A stretch of DNA of 64,000 nucleotides from an uncultured Chryseobacterium sp. (GTDB lineage Bacteria > Bacteroidota > Bacteroidia > Flavobacteriales > Weeksellaceae), in NCBI GenBank assembly GCA_913775525.1, contig CAJYLH010000020.1, positions 1-64,000 on the forward strand, given 5' to 3'. A program made the translations under genes and the position numbers. A model generated the notes under the pieces. It saw only the letters and a list, made by a program, of their open reading frames with translations. It searched no databases and had not been told where the DNA came from. Shown here piece by piece: positions 44,460 to 53,264 of this stretch; the first letter of the stretch is position 1; each line of letters begins with the position of its first letter.

Positions 44460-45314
44460 TTATTGTGTTCTTCGGAATTCCACTTTGTCTACGCTAAGAC
44501 TGTTGACGGTTGTTCCTCCGCACTTGATTTCCAGGTAAACAGTTCCTGTTGTAGTTGCGGTGAAGACACCCCCGTTTTTAGGACTGTCACAACCCACGGA
44601 TGATACTTTACCTTTGAATGCCGACTTTCCGCATCCTGCCCAGGTATTGATGTTGCGGTATACCGTTCCGCTGATGTCCTGGCCTGTAACGGGCATGCTG
44701 TTCAGTACATATACTTCAAACCAGGTATCTACTAGGGCAGATTCCGAAGAAACCACCATATCGATGGAATACTTCTGTCCTGCCACTACGTTCACAGCCT
44801 GATAGATCCCCTGCTGGCTTCCTCCATTGGCCACAATGGTTGCTTTCCCATTGGCAAAAACCCATTGGGCTCCGGATGCACTGATGGTATGTTTAGACCA
44901 TTTGGCAATTTCATCCGGAGTATCGAACCTTCCTCCCTGGATCATATTTCCTGCTACAGGATCAGAAGTCGGCACTACAATAGTTCCGCTGGAAGTACCC
45001 GATACAGTGCCTCCAACTCCCATCGTCTGGTGCTGGATCACATAGGTTCCGGCATCGGGAAGGAAAATATTCTCTTCATTCTTTCCGGCATTATATCCGT
45101 CATCATCAATGTTCCATTTGGAAAAAATATAATTGTTGGAATTTGCTTTCAGATTGTACCTGTTTTCCGCTGTATTGGTGACTTTGAATGAAGCATCTGC
45201 AGCAGAAGGCGTGATACCGTTGCCATCGCCATCGATGGTATCCGGTGTACAGCTGGCCAGGAAAAATACGGCGGAGCTGAGCAAAAGTCCTTTATTGATA
45301 AATTTAGCGATCAT
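44460..45314 (-). CDS. Surface glycan-binding-like lipoprotein (SusE position)
   Basis: A 284-residue lipoprotein with C22 in FFLASC. A PKD-like domain (about residues 45-105) precedes a carbohydrate-binding-like beta-sandwich (about 120-284, starting MIQGGRFDTPDEIAKWS). It takes the slot directly after SusD, where the surface glycan-binding protein is normally encoded. A role in holding glucan at the surface is inferred from place and domain type. Confidence 0.72.
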   Translation of the reverse strand: MIAKFINKGLLLSSAVFFLASCTPDTIDGDGNGITPSAADASFKVTNTAENRYNLKANSNNYIFSKWNIDDDGYNAGKNEENIFLPDAGTYVIQHQTMGVGGTVSGTSSGTIVVPTSDPVAGNMIQGGRFDTPDEIAKWSKHTISASGAQWVFANGKATIVANGGSQQGIYQAVNVVAGQKYSIDMVVSSESALVDTWFEVYVLNSMPVTGQDISGTVYRNINTWAGCGKSAFKGKVSSVGCDSPKNGGVFTATTTGTVYLEIKCGGTTVNSLSVDKVEFRRTQ

Positions 45315-45332
45315 ACTTTAATAAGATTTAGA

Positions 45333-46853
45333 TTAATAACCAGGGTTTTGTTTAAGAATGGTTCCGGTAAGCTCGGTATAAGGAATAGGCAGTATTTCAT
45401 TCTTGCCTGCCACAAAACCACGGGCGCCTAATTTGGCAGGAGCATCGCCCCACCTTACCAGGTCAAACCAACGATGGCCTTCGCCGATCAGCTCCCTTCT
45501 TCTTTCATCTTTGATGGCTTGTATGGAAACCGGCACGGAAGCCAGTCCAACTCTTGCTCTTACAGCATCCAGCAGCGCCTGTGCCCTGGATCCTGCTCCG
45601 TTAAGCGCTTCTGCTTCCATCAGGTAGGTATCTGCCAGTCTCAGATAAATATAATTCTGCCTGTAGTTCAGTTCTGATGCACCCGGTAATGTGGTTACTT
45701 CGTCTTTGGTCGGCATAAACTTGTTCAGAAAGTAGCCTGAATCCATATACGCCGGTGAATATACCGCTTTGCCCTGCTGCTCAAGAGCCTTAACATTCAG
45801 AATACTTGCATCCATTCTCGGATCTCCCTGCATGAAGTTGAAAAGATCGGCTGAGATAGGATTGAAGGCCCATCCTGCAACTACATCCGGAGCATCAGAT
45901 GCTTTTCGGGTGTATCCTCTTGGGGCAACCATGATATTTATAGAGTTACCTTCATCATTCCCTTGTCCCCAGAACCCCCAGTCTGAGTTTCCTTTGTTGG
46001 TATGCATCACCTCGAAAATGGATTCTGAAGTGAATTTATTATCAGTGACCCAAAGGCTTGCATAATTGCTGACAAGTTTGTATCCGTACTGGCTTGTTCC
46101 TCCCGGAGTTCCGTTTACCTCAGCGAACTGTGCTGCAGCCTCCGCTTTTTTATTCTCATACAGGTATACTTTACCCAGCAGAGCCCTTGCAGCCCCCTGC
46201 GTAAATCTTCCTCTCTGATCGCCCGATACGGTCATTGGGAGATTCGGAATAGCAGCAAGAAGATCAGCTTCAATCTGTGCATATACTGCTGCAGGGGAAG
46301 CCTGAGGAATGTTATAATAATCATCAGTCGCTTTAATTTCCTTGGTAATTAAAGGAATATTCCCGAACATCCTCAACAGCTCAAAATAATATAATGCGCG
46401 TAAAGTTTTGGATTCTGCCGTGAACCTGTTTTTTACGGCATCACTCATATTGGCCTGAGGAATTTTATCAATAAGAACATTAGTCCTTGAAACTCCCTGG
46501 TAAAAATCCCTCCAGTAGCTTACCGGCATCGTGTTAGGGTTCAGCTGATAGTTAGAAAGCCCCTGTATTCCGGCGCCGTCTGTTGAGCTTCCTCCTCCGG
46601 CATAGAAATCATCGGATCCTGCATTAAAAAATGTTACCATATTTTCAAATCCGGCGGCATATTTTCTTACAGGATCGTATGCTCCTACCAGTGCAAAAAA
46701 GCATTCCTGCTCGTTCCTGAAGAAATTATTGGTATCAAAGGCACCGAGATTTTTAACATCTTCAAGGTTATCTGTAGTACATGCAACATTAATCAGGCCT
46801 GTACCTGCGAATAATGATGCTGCTATGCTTATTTTAAATATTTTATTTTTCAT
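45333..46853 (-). CDS. SusD/RagB family outer-membrane lipoprotein
   Basis: A 506-residue lipoprotein with C25 (GLINVACTTDN). It shows the SusD pattern: an early TPR-like helical part (LRALYYFELLRMFGNIPLI), ALLGKVYLYE, and the C-terminal RRRELIGEGHRWFDLVRWG. I start it at MKNKIFKIS; the frame is open four codons further. It binds the glycan over the SusC pore. Confidence 0.94.
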   Translation of the reverse strand: MKNKIFKISIAASLFAGTGLINVACTTDNLEDVKNLGAFDTNNFFRNEQECFFALVGAYDPVRKYAAGFENMVTFFNAGSDDFYAGGGSSTDGAGIQGLSNYQLNPNTMPVSYWRDFYQGVSRTNVLIDKIPQANMSDAVKNRFTAESKTLRALYYFELLRMFGNIPLITKEIKATDDYYNIPQASPAAVYAQIEADLLAAIPNLPMTVSGDQRGRFTQGAARALLGKVYLYENKKAEAAAQFAEVNGTPGGTSQYGYKLVSNYASLWVTDNKFTSESIFEVMHTNKGNSDWGFWGQGNDEGNSINIMVAPRGYTRKASDAPDVVAGWAFNPISADLFNFMQGDPRMDASILNVKALEQQGKAVYSPAYMDSGYFLNKFMPTKDEVTTLPGASELNYRQNYIYLRLADTYLMEAEALNGAGSRAQALLDAVRARVGLASVPVSIQAIKDERRRELIGEGHRWFDLVRWGDAPAKLGARGFVAGKNEILPIPYTELTGTILKQNPGY

Positions 46854-46866
46854 TTTTAAAATCATG

Positions 46867-49767
46867 TTAGAATGTTAAATTAGCTCCGAAAAGGAATGTT
46901 TTCGCCTGAGGATAATACGCTCTGTCAATACCGAAACTGTCACCGGCTGCAATTTCAGGATCATATCCTGTATATTTGGTGAACGTGAAGAGGTTTTCAG
47001 CAGTAACATAAAGGCGAAGCTTGCCCATCCCTAGATTCTGCGTCATCGACTGCGGTAATGTGTATCCCAGCTGAACCAGCTTTACTCTTACATAATCTCC
47101 CTTCTGAAGATAATAATCCGACATCCAGGTATAGTTGTGGTTGGTATCGTTGGTCGTAAGTCTAGGTGTAGTATTGGAAGTGCCTTCACCTGTCCAGCGG
47201 TCAAGAATGGCCGTCTGATAGTTGGCATTCAGGATATCCAGACGTCTCAGCCCCTGGAAAATCTTGTTTCCGGCCTGTCCTTGGGCAAAAACCATCAGAT
47301 CCCAGTTTTTGTAATTCATATTAACTGTTAAACCGAACGTATATTTAGGGACAGAATTTCCTAAATTCACTTTATCGGCATCTGTAATTTTACCATCTCC
47401 ATTAGAGTCCTGCCAGATAAAATCTCCCGGTTTTGCATCAGGAAGGATCAGCTGTCCTGCCGCATTCCTGTAAGCGTTGATCTGATCCTGATTCTGGAAA
47501 ATACCTAATGTCTTGTATCCGTAGAACGAACCGTAAGATTCTCCTACCTGAATTCTGGAAACCGGTCCCATAGACTGGAATCCGGGTCCGTCAATATACA
47601 GTCTTCCCTGCTCCAGGCTCGTAACGGTATTTTTCAGGTAAGCAAAGTTTCCGTTAACCGACACTCCGAAATCCGTCCAGTTCTTTTTGTATCCCAATTC
47701 TACTTCTACCCCTTCATTTTCCATATCTCCGATGTTGGCCGTAGGTGCTATGGTTACTCCCACATATCCCGGGATCTGTACCTGTCTCAGGATATCAGAC
47801 GTTTTCTTTTTGTAGTAATCTACCGTTAAATTGAAATTGCTCAGGAACCTGATGTCCGTTGCAATATTCAGCTGTGAAGTGGATTCCCACTTAAGGTCCG
47901 GATTGGCAAGCGTATTTGGAATATATCCCGGCATAATTACATTGTTTCCGTTGGTATAGTTTGCTCCCGGAACATAGAAATTGGCAAACAGGAAGTCTCC
48001 GATACCGTCGTTTCCTAATACCCCATATCCTCCACGTAATTTTAAGGTATTGATCACTTTATTTTCCGGCCAGAAGTTTTCTTTGTCTACATTCCATCCT
48101 ACGGAGAACGCCGGGAATGTACCCCAGTGATTATTGGCACCGAATTTAGAGGAACCGTCACGTCTTACCGTACCCGTGAACAAATACTTGTTGGCATAAT
48201 CATATACAATTCTACCGAAATAAGAAGCCTTGTGGGTATTGATATTATCCCATGCATTCATATTTTTCTGATCCTGCGGGATGTAAAAATTAAAAGAAGC
48301 ATCCTGATAACTGCTGATCGGCAGGTTGGTGTGGGTAACGGTCTGTCCGAATCCGATATTGTACTCATAATAACCGGTACCGGCAAGGATATTAAGGCTG
48401 TGTTCCCCGAATTTCTTCTGCCAGTTCAGTGTATTTTCAAAACTCCACTCCAGTTTCTGCTGTGTAGTCCTGCTCAGGCTGTTGAAATTCAGATTGCTGT
48501 AGTTAGGGTTGAGATAAAACAGCGGTGTGAAGTTCTGATTTCCCCAATATGCTTTTTTACCGTTGATGGAGGATTTAAAAGTGAAATCTTTAAGGAATTT
48601 TACCTCAGCAAAAATATTGGCGATGAAATCATCAGACCATCCTGAATTTCCAAGCTGGGTATATCGGAAAGCACGCGGATTGGACATCTCCTGGCCAACC
48701 AGTGTAGAAATACCATATGGATTTCCGTAAGGATCCCTTACGATATTAGGATTTGAATAGGTATTGGAAGCTGCCATGGCAGGATCTGTAACGACTACCG
48801 GCGTAGTAGGGTCCAGGTTTACAGCAGAGCTTAAAGGACCCCCGAATTCCCCATTGGAGTTGATTCCCTGGGATTTGGTATGTGTATAGGCAAATGTCTG
48901 GCCTACCGTTAACCAGTCGGTCAGCTTGTGGGTAGAGTTCAGACGTCCGGTTAATCTTTTGTAATAGGAAATATCGCTCATTACGATACCGGTCTGGTCA
49001 AAATAGCCGAAAGATCCGTAAAAAGTAGATTTTTCATTTCCTCCGCTGATGCTCACTTCGTGGTTTGAACGTTCTCCGGTACCGAAGATTTCTTTCTGCC
49101 AATCGGTGCCAGCACCTAAAGACTGCGGATTCTGGAACACAGGAGCCTGCCCTCCGTTAACGTATGCTTCATTAAGTATGGTCGCATATTGAGTCGCGTT
49201 CAGCAGATCCAGTTTCCTGGCTGCTCTCGCCGTACCGTAAGATCCGTTATACGAGAGGTTCAGCCTGCCTTTTCTTCCTTTTTTGGTGGTAACCAGGATT
49301 ACCCCTCTTGCAGCCGAAACTCCATATATGGCAGAAGAAGCACCATCTTTCAGGACCTCTATACTTTCAATGTCAGACTGGTTCAGCCATCCGATTCCGT
49401 CCACTACGATTCCGTCTACTACCCAAAGCGGATCGTTATTGGAATAATAACTGGTAATCCCCCGTACCCGGATCGTTGCTGATGAACCAGGCTGTCCGGA
49501 GTTGGTAATCACATTCACCCCCGCAGCACGGCCCTGTAAAACCTGTTCCGGTTTTCCGGCAGGAATATTTTCAATGTCACTGGCTTTGATACTCGAGATG
49601 GCTCCCGTTACGTTACTTTTCTTTTGTGTACCATAACCAATCATCACCACCTCCTCTATTTTGGTTTCTTTGGAAACGGTGTCATTCTTTCTGTTCTGGG
49701 CACTGAAATTTGCCGTAAAATAAAGCACGGCAACCATCCCTAAACTTCTTGATAGTTTTACATTCAT
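46867..49767 (-). CDS. SusC/RagA family TonB-dependent receptor, short N-terminal form
   Basis: A 966-residue outer-membrane receptor. A signal peptide (ending ANFSAQ) is followed almost at once by the TonB-box-like KIEEVVMIGYGTQKKSNVTGAIS and the plug domain. The beta-barrel runs to the C-terminal aromatic residue (LFGANLTF). The usual CarboxypepD-reg-like domain before the plug is missing. It imports oligosaccharides bound by SusD, which is encoded 13 bases downstream. Confidence 0.94.
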   Translation of the reverse strand: MNVKLSRSLGMVAVLYFTANFSAQNRKNDTVSKETKIEEVVMIGYGTQKKSNVTGAISSIKASDIENIPAGKPEQVLQGRAAGVNVITNSGQPGSSATIRVRGITSYYSNNDPLWVVDGIVVDGIGWLNQSDIESIEVLKDGASSAIYGVSAARGVILVTTKKGRKGRLNLSYNGSYGTARAARKLDLLNATQYATILNEAYVNGGQAPVFQNPQSLGAGTDWQKEIFGTGERSNHEVSISGGNEKSTFYGSFGYFDQTGIVMSDISYYKRLTGRLNSTHKLTDWLTVGQTFAYTHTKSQGINSNGEFGGPLSSAVNLDPTTPVVVTDPAMAASNTYSNPNIVRDPYGNPYGISTLVGQEMSNPRAFRYTQLGNSGWSDDFIANIFAEVKFLKDFTFKSSINGKKAYWGNQNFTPLFYLNPNYSNLNFNSLSRTTQQKLEWSFENTLNWQKKFGEHSLNILAGTGYYEYNIGFGQTVTHTNLPISSYQDASFNFYIPQDQKNMNAWDNINTHKASYFGRIVYDYANKYLFTGTVRRDGSSKFGANNHWGTFPAFSVGWNVDKENFWPENKVINTLKLRGGYGVLGNDGIGDFLFANFYVPGANYTNGNNVIMPGYIPNTLANPDLKWESTSQLNIATDIRFLSNFNLTVDYYKKKTSDILRQVQIPGYVGVTIAPTANIGDMENEGVEVELGYKKNWTDFGVSVNGNFAYLKNTVTSLEQGRLYIDGPGFQSMGPVSRIQVGESYGSFYGYKTLGIFQNQDQINAYRNAAGQLILPDAKPGDFIWQDSNGDGKITDADKVNLGNSVPKYTFGLTVNMNYKNWDLMVFAQGQAGNKIFQGLRRLDILNANYQTAILDRWTGEGTSNTTPRLTTNDTNHNYTWMSDYYLQKGDYVRVKLVQLGYTLPQSMTQNLGMGKLRLYVTAENLFTFTKYTGYDPEIAAGDSFGIDRAYYPQAKTFLFGANLTF

Positions 49768-49945
49768 ATACAGTTAAGTTTTTTAATTCTCAAAATGAGA
49801 CAATAAAAATATATTTTTTTTTAATTATTTAACATTGTCTTAATAAATATTTTAATTTTTCCTTTATTTTTGGGAGTTCAAAGGCATAATTTCCACCCTA
49901 CTTTTCATAAAAAAGTTAAAAAAAACGATAAAATCGATCCCCAAA
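49768..49945. other. Divergent control region of the glucan locus
   Basis: 178 AT-rich bases. A small inverted repeat TCTCA-AAA-TGAGA (49788-49800) lies 20 bases upstream of SusC, and an exact plus-strand box TATTTTTG (49865-49872) faces the MFS gene. A repressor site could lie here, but I can only nominate the 49788 repeat. Confidence 0.4.
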
Positions 49946-51130
49946 ATGACGACCAAGACAGGCAATTTGTCGCTTCCCCTGAAGTTGAGTTTTCTTATAT
50001 TTTCAATGGTACTGAACTGTATGGGCATTGTGATCCTTCAGCTTTCGGAGGCAAAAATCACCTATGAAAAACTGGGTTTCCTTGAATCTTTCAAGGACTT
50101 GCCCATTGCTTTTATTTCACTATTCGCAGTAAGCCTGATCAGTAAGACCGGGGCTAAAAAGGCGCTGCTATCCGCATTACTGACAGTAGGGATCTGTTCA
50201 GCCATACTGCCTTTTGTGGAAGTGTTCTGGTTTTATAAACTCTGGTTCGCCATTATCGGAGTATGTTTTGCCATCGGGAAGATCTGTGTATTCGGCATCA
50301 TCAGGAATAATATTGCTGATGAAAAGTCGCTGGCCAAAACCATGAATAATGTGGAAGCATCCTTCATGATCGGGATTTTCGTGGTAAACACCGGCTTCGG
50401 ATGGCTGATCTCAAGTCCGTATTCCGCCTTCTGGAAACTGGGGTTCCTGAGTGTCTCGGCCCTTTCATTCATTACCGTATTTTTGTTTTCAAAACTGGAT
50501 ATCTCAGAGCCCGCCAATGATGGAAAAGGACTTATAGAAGGGATATCGGGTATGGTAAAACTACCGGTAATCGCATTTTTCATGGTTATTTTCTTCATCG
50601 TCTTCATCGAGCAGAGCTTTAATTCATGGTTGCCGTCCTATTATAAATCGCACCTGAAGGTGAACTCTTTTTTTGCTTTGCAGGCGACTTCGTTCATGGC
50701 TCTTTTTTCCTATGCGGGGAGAACTGTCACCGCACGCCTGATCCACAGGTTTTCACTGGCCAACTACTACTGGATATGCCTGGCTTTCATTATCATCATG
50801 CTTTGTATTATTTCCGGTATCCAGTATTTTTATTCAGCACAAAGCGGAATCCTGCTGTATCTGTTCCCGGTGATAGGCCTTTTCCTGTCTCCGCTCTACC
50901 CTGTTATCAACTCAAGAATAATTGCCGGCATGGAGCGGGAAAAGATCAGCCTGCTGACTTCCTGTATTGTTATTTTCTCTTCGCTGGGAAGTTCTGTGAG
51001 CTCAATTGTGATGTCAAAGCTGTTTGGAAACAGCATGCTGGACTGGTATTCCCTTTATATTTTAGCCGCTGTTATCGTGTTACTTACGGTGAGTTCACTA
51101 TATTTTTATGCCGCAAAGAAAAACTTATAG
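49946..51130 (+). CDS. MFS sugar transporter (FucP-like branch)
   Basis: A 394-residue protein with about twelve membrane helices and no signal peptide. It looks like a hexose:H+ symporter. It is divergent from SusC and is followed after 23 bases by the Nudix regulator gene. It likely takes up glucose or a disaccharide made by the locus. Confidence 0.8.
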   Translation: MTTKTGNLSLPLKLSFLIFSMVLNCMGIVILQLSEAKITYEKLGFLESFKDLPIAFISLFAVSLISKTGAKKALLSALLTVGICSAILPFVEVFWFYKLWFAIIGVCFAIGKICVFGIIRNNIADEKSLAKTMNNVEASFMIGIFVVNTGFGWLISSPYSAFWKLGFLSVSALSFITVFLFSKLDISEPANDGKGLIEGISGMVKLPVIAFFMVIFFIVFIEQSFNSWLPSYYKSHLKVNSFFALQATSFMALFSYAGRTVTARLIHRFSLANYYWICLAFIIIMLCIISGIQYFYSAQSGILLYLFPVIGLFLSPLYPVINSRIIAGMEREKISLLTSCIVIFSSLGSSVSSIVMSKLFGNSMLDWYSLYILAAVIVLLTVSSLYFYAAKKNL

Positions 51131-51153
51131 AAAATAATTTTATTTTTACTGCC

Positions 51154-51939
51154 ATGAAAATTAAAGACACAAAAAACAAACAGACACTCCGGGAACTTAT
51201 TGATACAAAAGACTTTGTAGCACATGTCTCCGTAGACTGCACCATATTTGGTTTTCATAATAACATTCTCAAGGTTTTGCTGCTGAAATACCATGATCTG
51301 GATCTTTGGTCGCTTCCGGGAGGATTTGTCTTTACCGACGAAGATCTCCGCGAGGCAGCAGCCCGGGTCTTGTACGAAAGAACCCATCTTAAAGACCTGT
51401 TCCTGAAACAGTTCCATACCTTCGGAAGAATTGACCGGACGGAAAATAATGTCCATCAGATCCTGCTGGAAAACAAAGGGATCACAGTGCCAAAAGACCA
51501 CTGGATTTTCCAGCGGTTCATTACCGTAGGGTATTGCAGCCTGATCGATTTTTCCATTGCCAATACTTTTCCGGATGCCTTTAACGAAAGCTGCGAATGG
51601 TTTGAAGTCAATAAGCTGCCAAAAATGGCTTTTGACCATGACCGGATCATAGAAACCGGACTTGAATACCTCCGGATGAACATCAATACGGAAGTAGCCG
51701 CCAGCAACCTGCTTCCCGAAAAGTTCACGATGAAGGACCTGCAATGCCTGTATGAGACCATTCTGGGAGAAAAATTCAGAAGGAATAATTTCCAGCGTAA
51801 AATACTGAGTTTAAATATCCTGGACAGGATGGAAAAGCTGTATGACGGTTCGGCTAATAAGGCACCTTATCTCTATACCTTTAAAAAGAGGTTCAGTACA
51901 GACAGCCCTAACCCTATTTCGGGCAAAGAAACCAAATAA
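51154..51939 (+). CDS. Nudix-domain transcriptional regulator (NrtR/AraR-like)
   Basis: A 261-residue protein. An N-terminal Nudix-like domain (LWSLPGGFVFTDEDLREAAARVLYERTHL, about residues 52-80) has lost several catalytic acids of the Nudix box, and a C-terminal winged helix follows (FTMKDLQCLYETILGEKFRRNNFQRKIL, about 193-220). This is the form of sugar-responsive regulators in Bacteroidota. I start it at MKIKDTKNK, since upstream codons overlap the MFS gene in another frame. It probably controls the flanking locus. Confidence 0.86.
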   Translation: MKIKDTKNKQTLRELIDTKDFVAHVSVDCTIFGFHNNILKVLLLKYHDLDLWSLPGGFVFTDEDLREAAARVLYERTHLKDLFLKQFHTFGRIDRTENNVHQILLENKGITVPKDHWIFQRFITVGYCSLIDFSIANTFPDAFNESCEWFEVNKLPKMAFDHDRIIETGLEYLRMNINTEVAASNLLPEKFTMKDLQCLYETILGEKFRRNNFQRKILSLNILDRMEKLYDGSANKAPYLYTFKKRFSTDSPNPISGKETK

Positions 51940-52036
51940 CCTCTTTACATGAGGCTTTAGAAAATGTAAAACAGGCATAGAAAAAAAATTTTTGCGGAAT
52001 ACTGAAAAGTATTACTTTTAGGAAAATTAAAATCAT

Positions 52037-53215
52037 ATGTCATACTATCCTCTTACAAGCCTTCCCGATTACTACGGAATTGATGCTTTGCTTACAGAAG
52101 AACACAAACTGATCCGCCAATCTGTAAGGGACTGGGTGGAAAGCTTTGTTATGCCGCAGATTGACCAGGCAGCTCAAAACCATACGGATTTACCAGGTTT
52201 GATGAGAGAATTGGGAAACATTGGGGCACTGGGCCCTTATATTCCTGAAGAGTACGGGGGCTCAGGGCTTGATCAGATCTCTTACGGACTGATTATGCAA
52301 GAACTGGAACGCGGAGATTCTGCCGTGCGCTCTGCGGCATCCGTACAAAGTTCACTGGTGATGTTCCCGATTAATGAATACGGATCCGAAGAACAGAAAA
52401 GAAAGTACCTTCCTAAGCTTGCTTCCGGTGAAATGATCGGTTCATTCGGCCTTACGGAGCCCAATCACGGTTCCGACCCGGGCTCTATGGAAACGAATTT
52501 CAGGGATATGGGAGACCACTATCTTCTTAACGGTGCCAAAATGTGGATTACTAACGCCCCGCTGTGTGATATTGCTGTTGTATGGGCAAAAAATGAAGAC
52601 GGAAAAGTACAGGGACTGATTGTAGAACGCGGCATGGAAGGCTTCACTACTCCTGAAACGCATAACAAATGGAGCTTAAGGGCTTCCAAAACGGGAGAAC
52701 TGGTTTTCACCGACGTTAAAGTTCCGAAAGAAAACCTAATGCCGGGCGTTACCGGCTTAAAAGGGCCATTATCCTGCCTGAATTCCGCCCGATACGGGAT
52801 TTCATGGGGGGTCATTGGTGCTGCTATCGACTGTTACTGCACAGCTGTACAGTATTCAAAGGAAAGAAAGCAGTTCGGCAAACCCATCGGTTCTTATCAG
52901 CTTCAGCAGAAAAAACTGGCAGAATTCCTGACAGAAATCACGAAAGCACAACTGCTCTGCCTGCAGCTGGGAAACCTTAAAAACGACCATAAGGCTACAC
53001 CGGCGCAGATTTCGATGGCCAAAAGAAACAATGTAAAGATGGCCATTGACATTGCCCGCGAATCCAGGCAGATCTTAGGCGGAATGGGAATCATGGGTGA
53101 ATTCCCGATGATGAGGCATGCAGCCAACCTGGAGTCTGTGATTACCTATGAGGGCACACACGATGTCCATCTGCTGATTACCGGCATGGATATTACAGGA
53201 ATCAATGCTTTTTAG
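52037..53215 (+). CDS. Acyl-CoA dehydrogenase, glutaryl-CoA dehydrogenase-like
   Basis: A 392-residue FAD enzyme. LTEPNHGSDPGSMET and WITNAP bind FAD and substrate, and the catalytic Glu lies in TYEGTHDVH (about residue 377). The LTEP-N-HGSDPGSM and SARYGISWG words match glutaryl-CoA dehydrogenases of lysine/tryptophan breakdown better than short-chain acyl-CoA dehydrogenases. Confidence 0.88.
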   Translation: MSYYPLTSLPDYYGIDALLTEEHKLIRQSVRDWVESFVMPQIDQAAQNHTDLPGLMRELGNIGALGPYIPEEYGGSGLDQISYGLIMQELERGDSAVRSAASVQSSLVMFPINEYGSEEQKRKYLPKLASGEMIGSFGLTEPNHGSDPGSMETNFRDMGDHYLLNGAKMWITNAPLCDIAVVWAKNEDGKVQGLIVERGMEGFTTPETHNKWSLRASKTGELVFTDVKVPKENLMPGVTGLKGPLSCLNSARYGISWGVIGAAIDCYCTAVQYSKERKQFGKPIGSYQLQQKKLAEFLTEITKAQLLCLQLGNLKNDHKATPAQISMAKRNNVKMAIDIARESRQILGGMGIMGEFPMMRHAANLESVITYEGTHDVHLLITGMDITGINAF

Positions 53216-53234
53216 AGAAAAAATCATAATAAAA

Positions 53235-53263
53235 GAGGTCCGGCTTTGCCGGACCTCTGTTTT
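53235..53263. terminator. Terminator between converging genes
   Basis: GAGGTCCGGC and GCCGGACCTC pair around TTT, then TGTTTT on the plus strand and AAAA on the left for the minus-strand gene. Confidence 0.88.
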
Positions 53264-53264
53264 G

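Noticed and set aside
50776..51153. Upstream extension of the Nudix regulator frame
   Set aside because: These codons overlap the end of the MFS gene in another frame and read as random; the ATG at 51154 begins the natural N-terminus.
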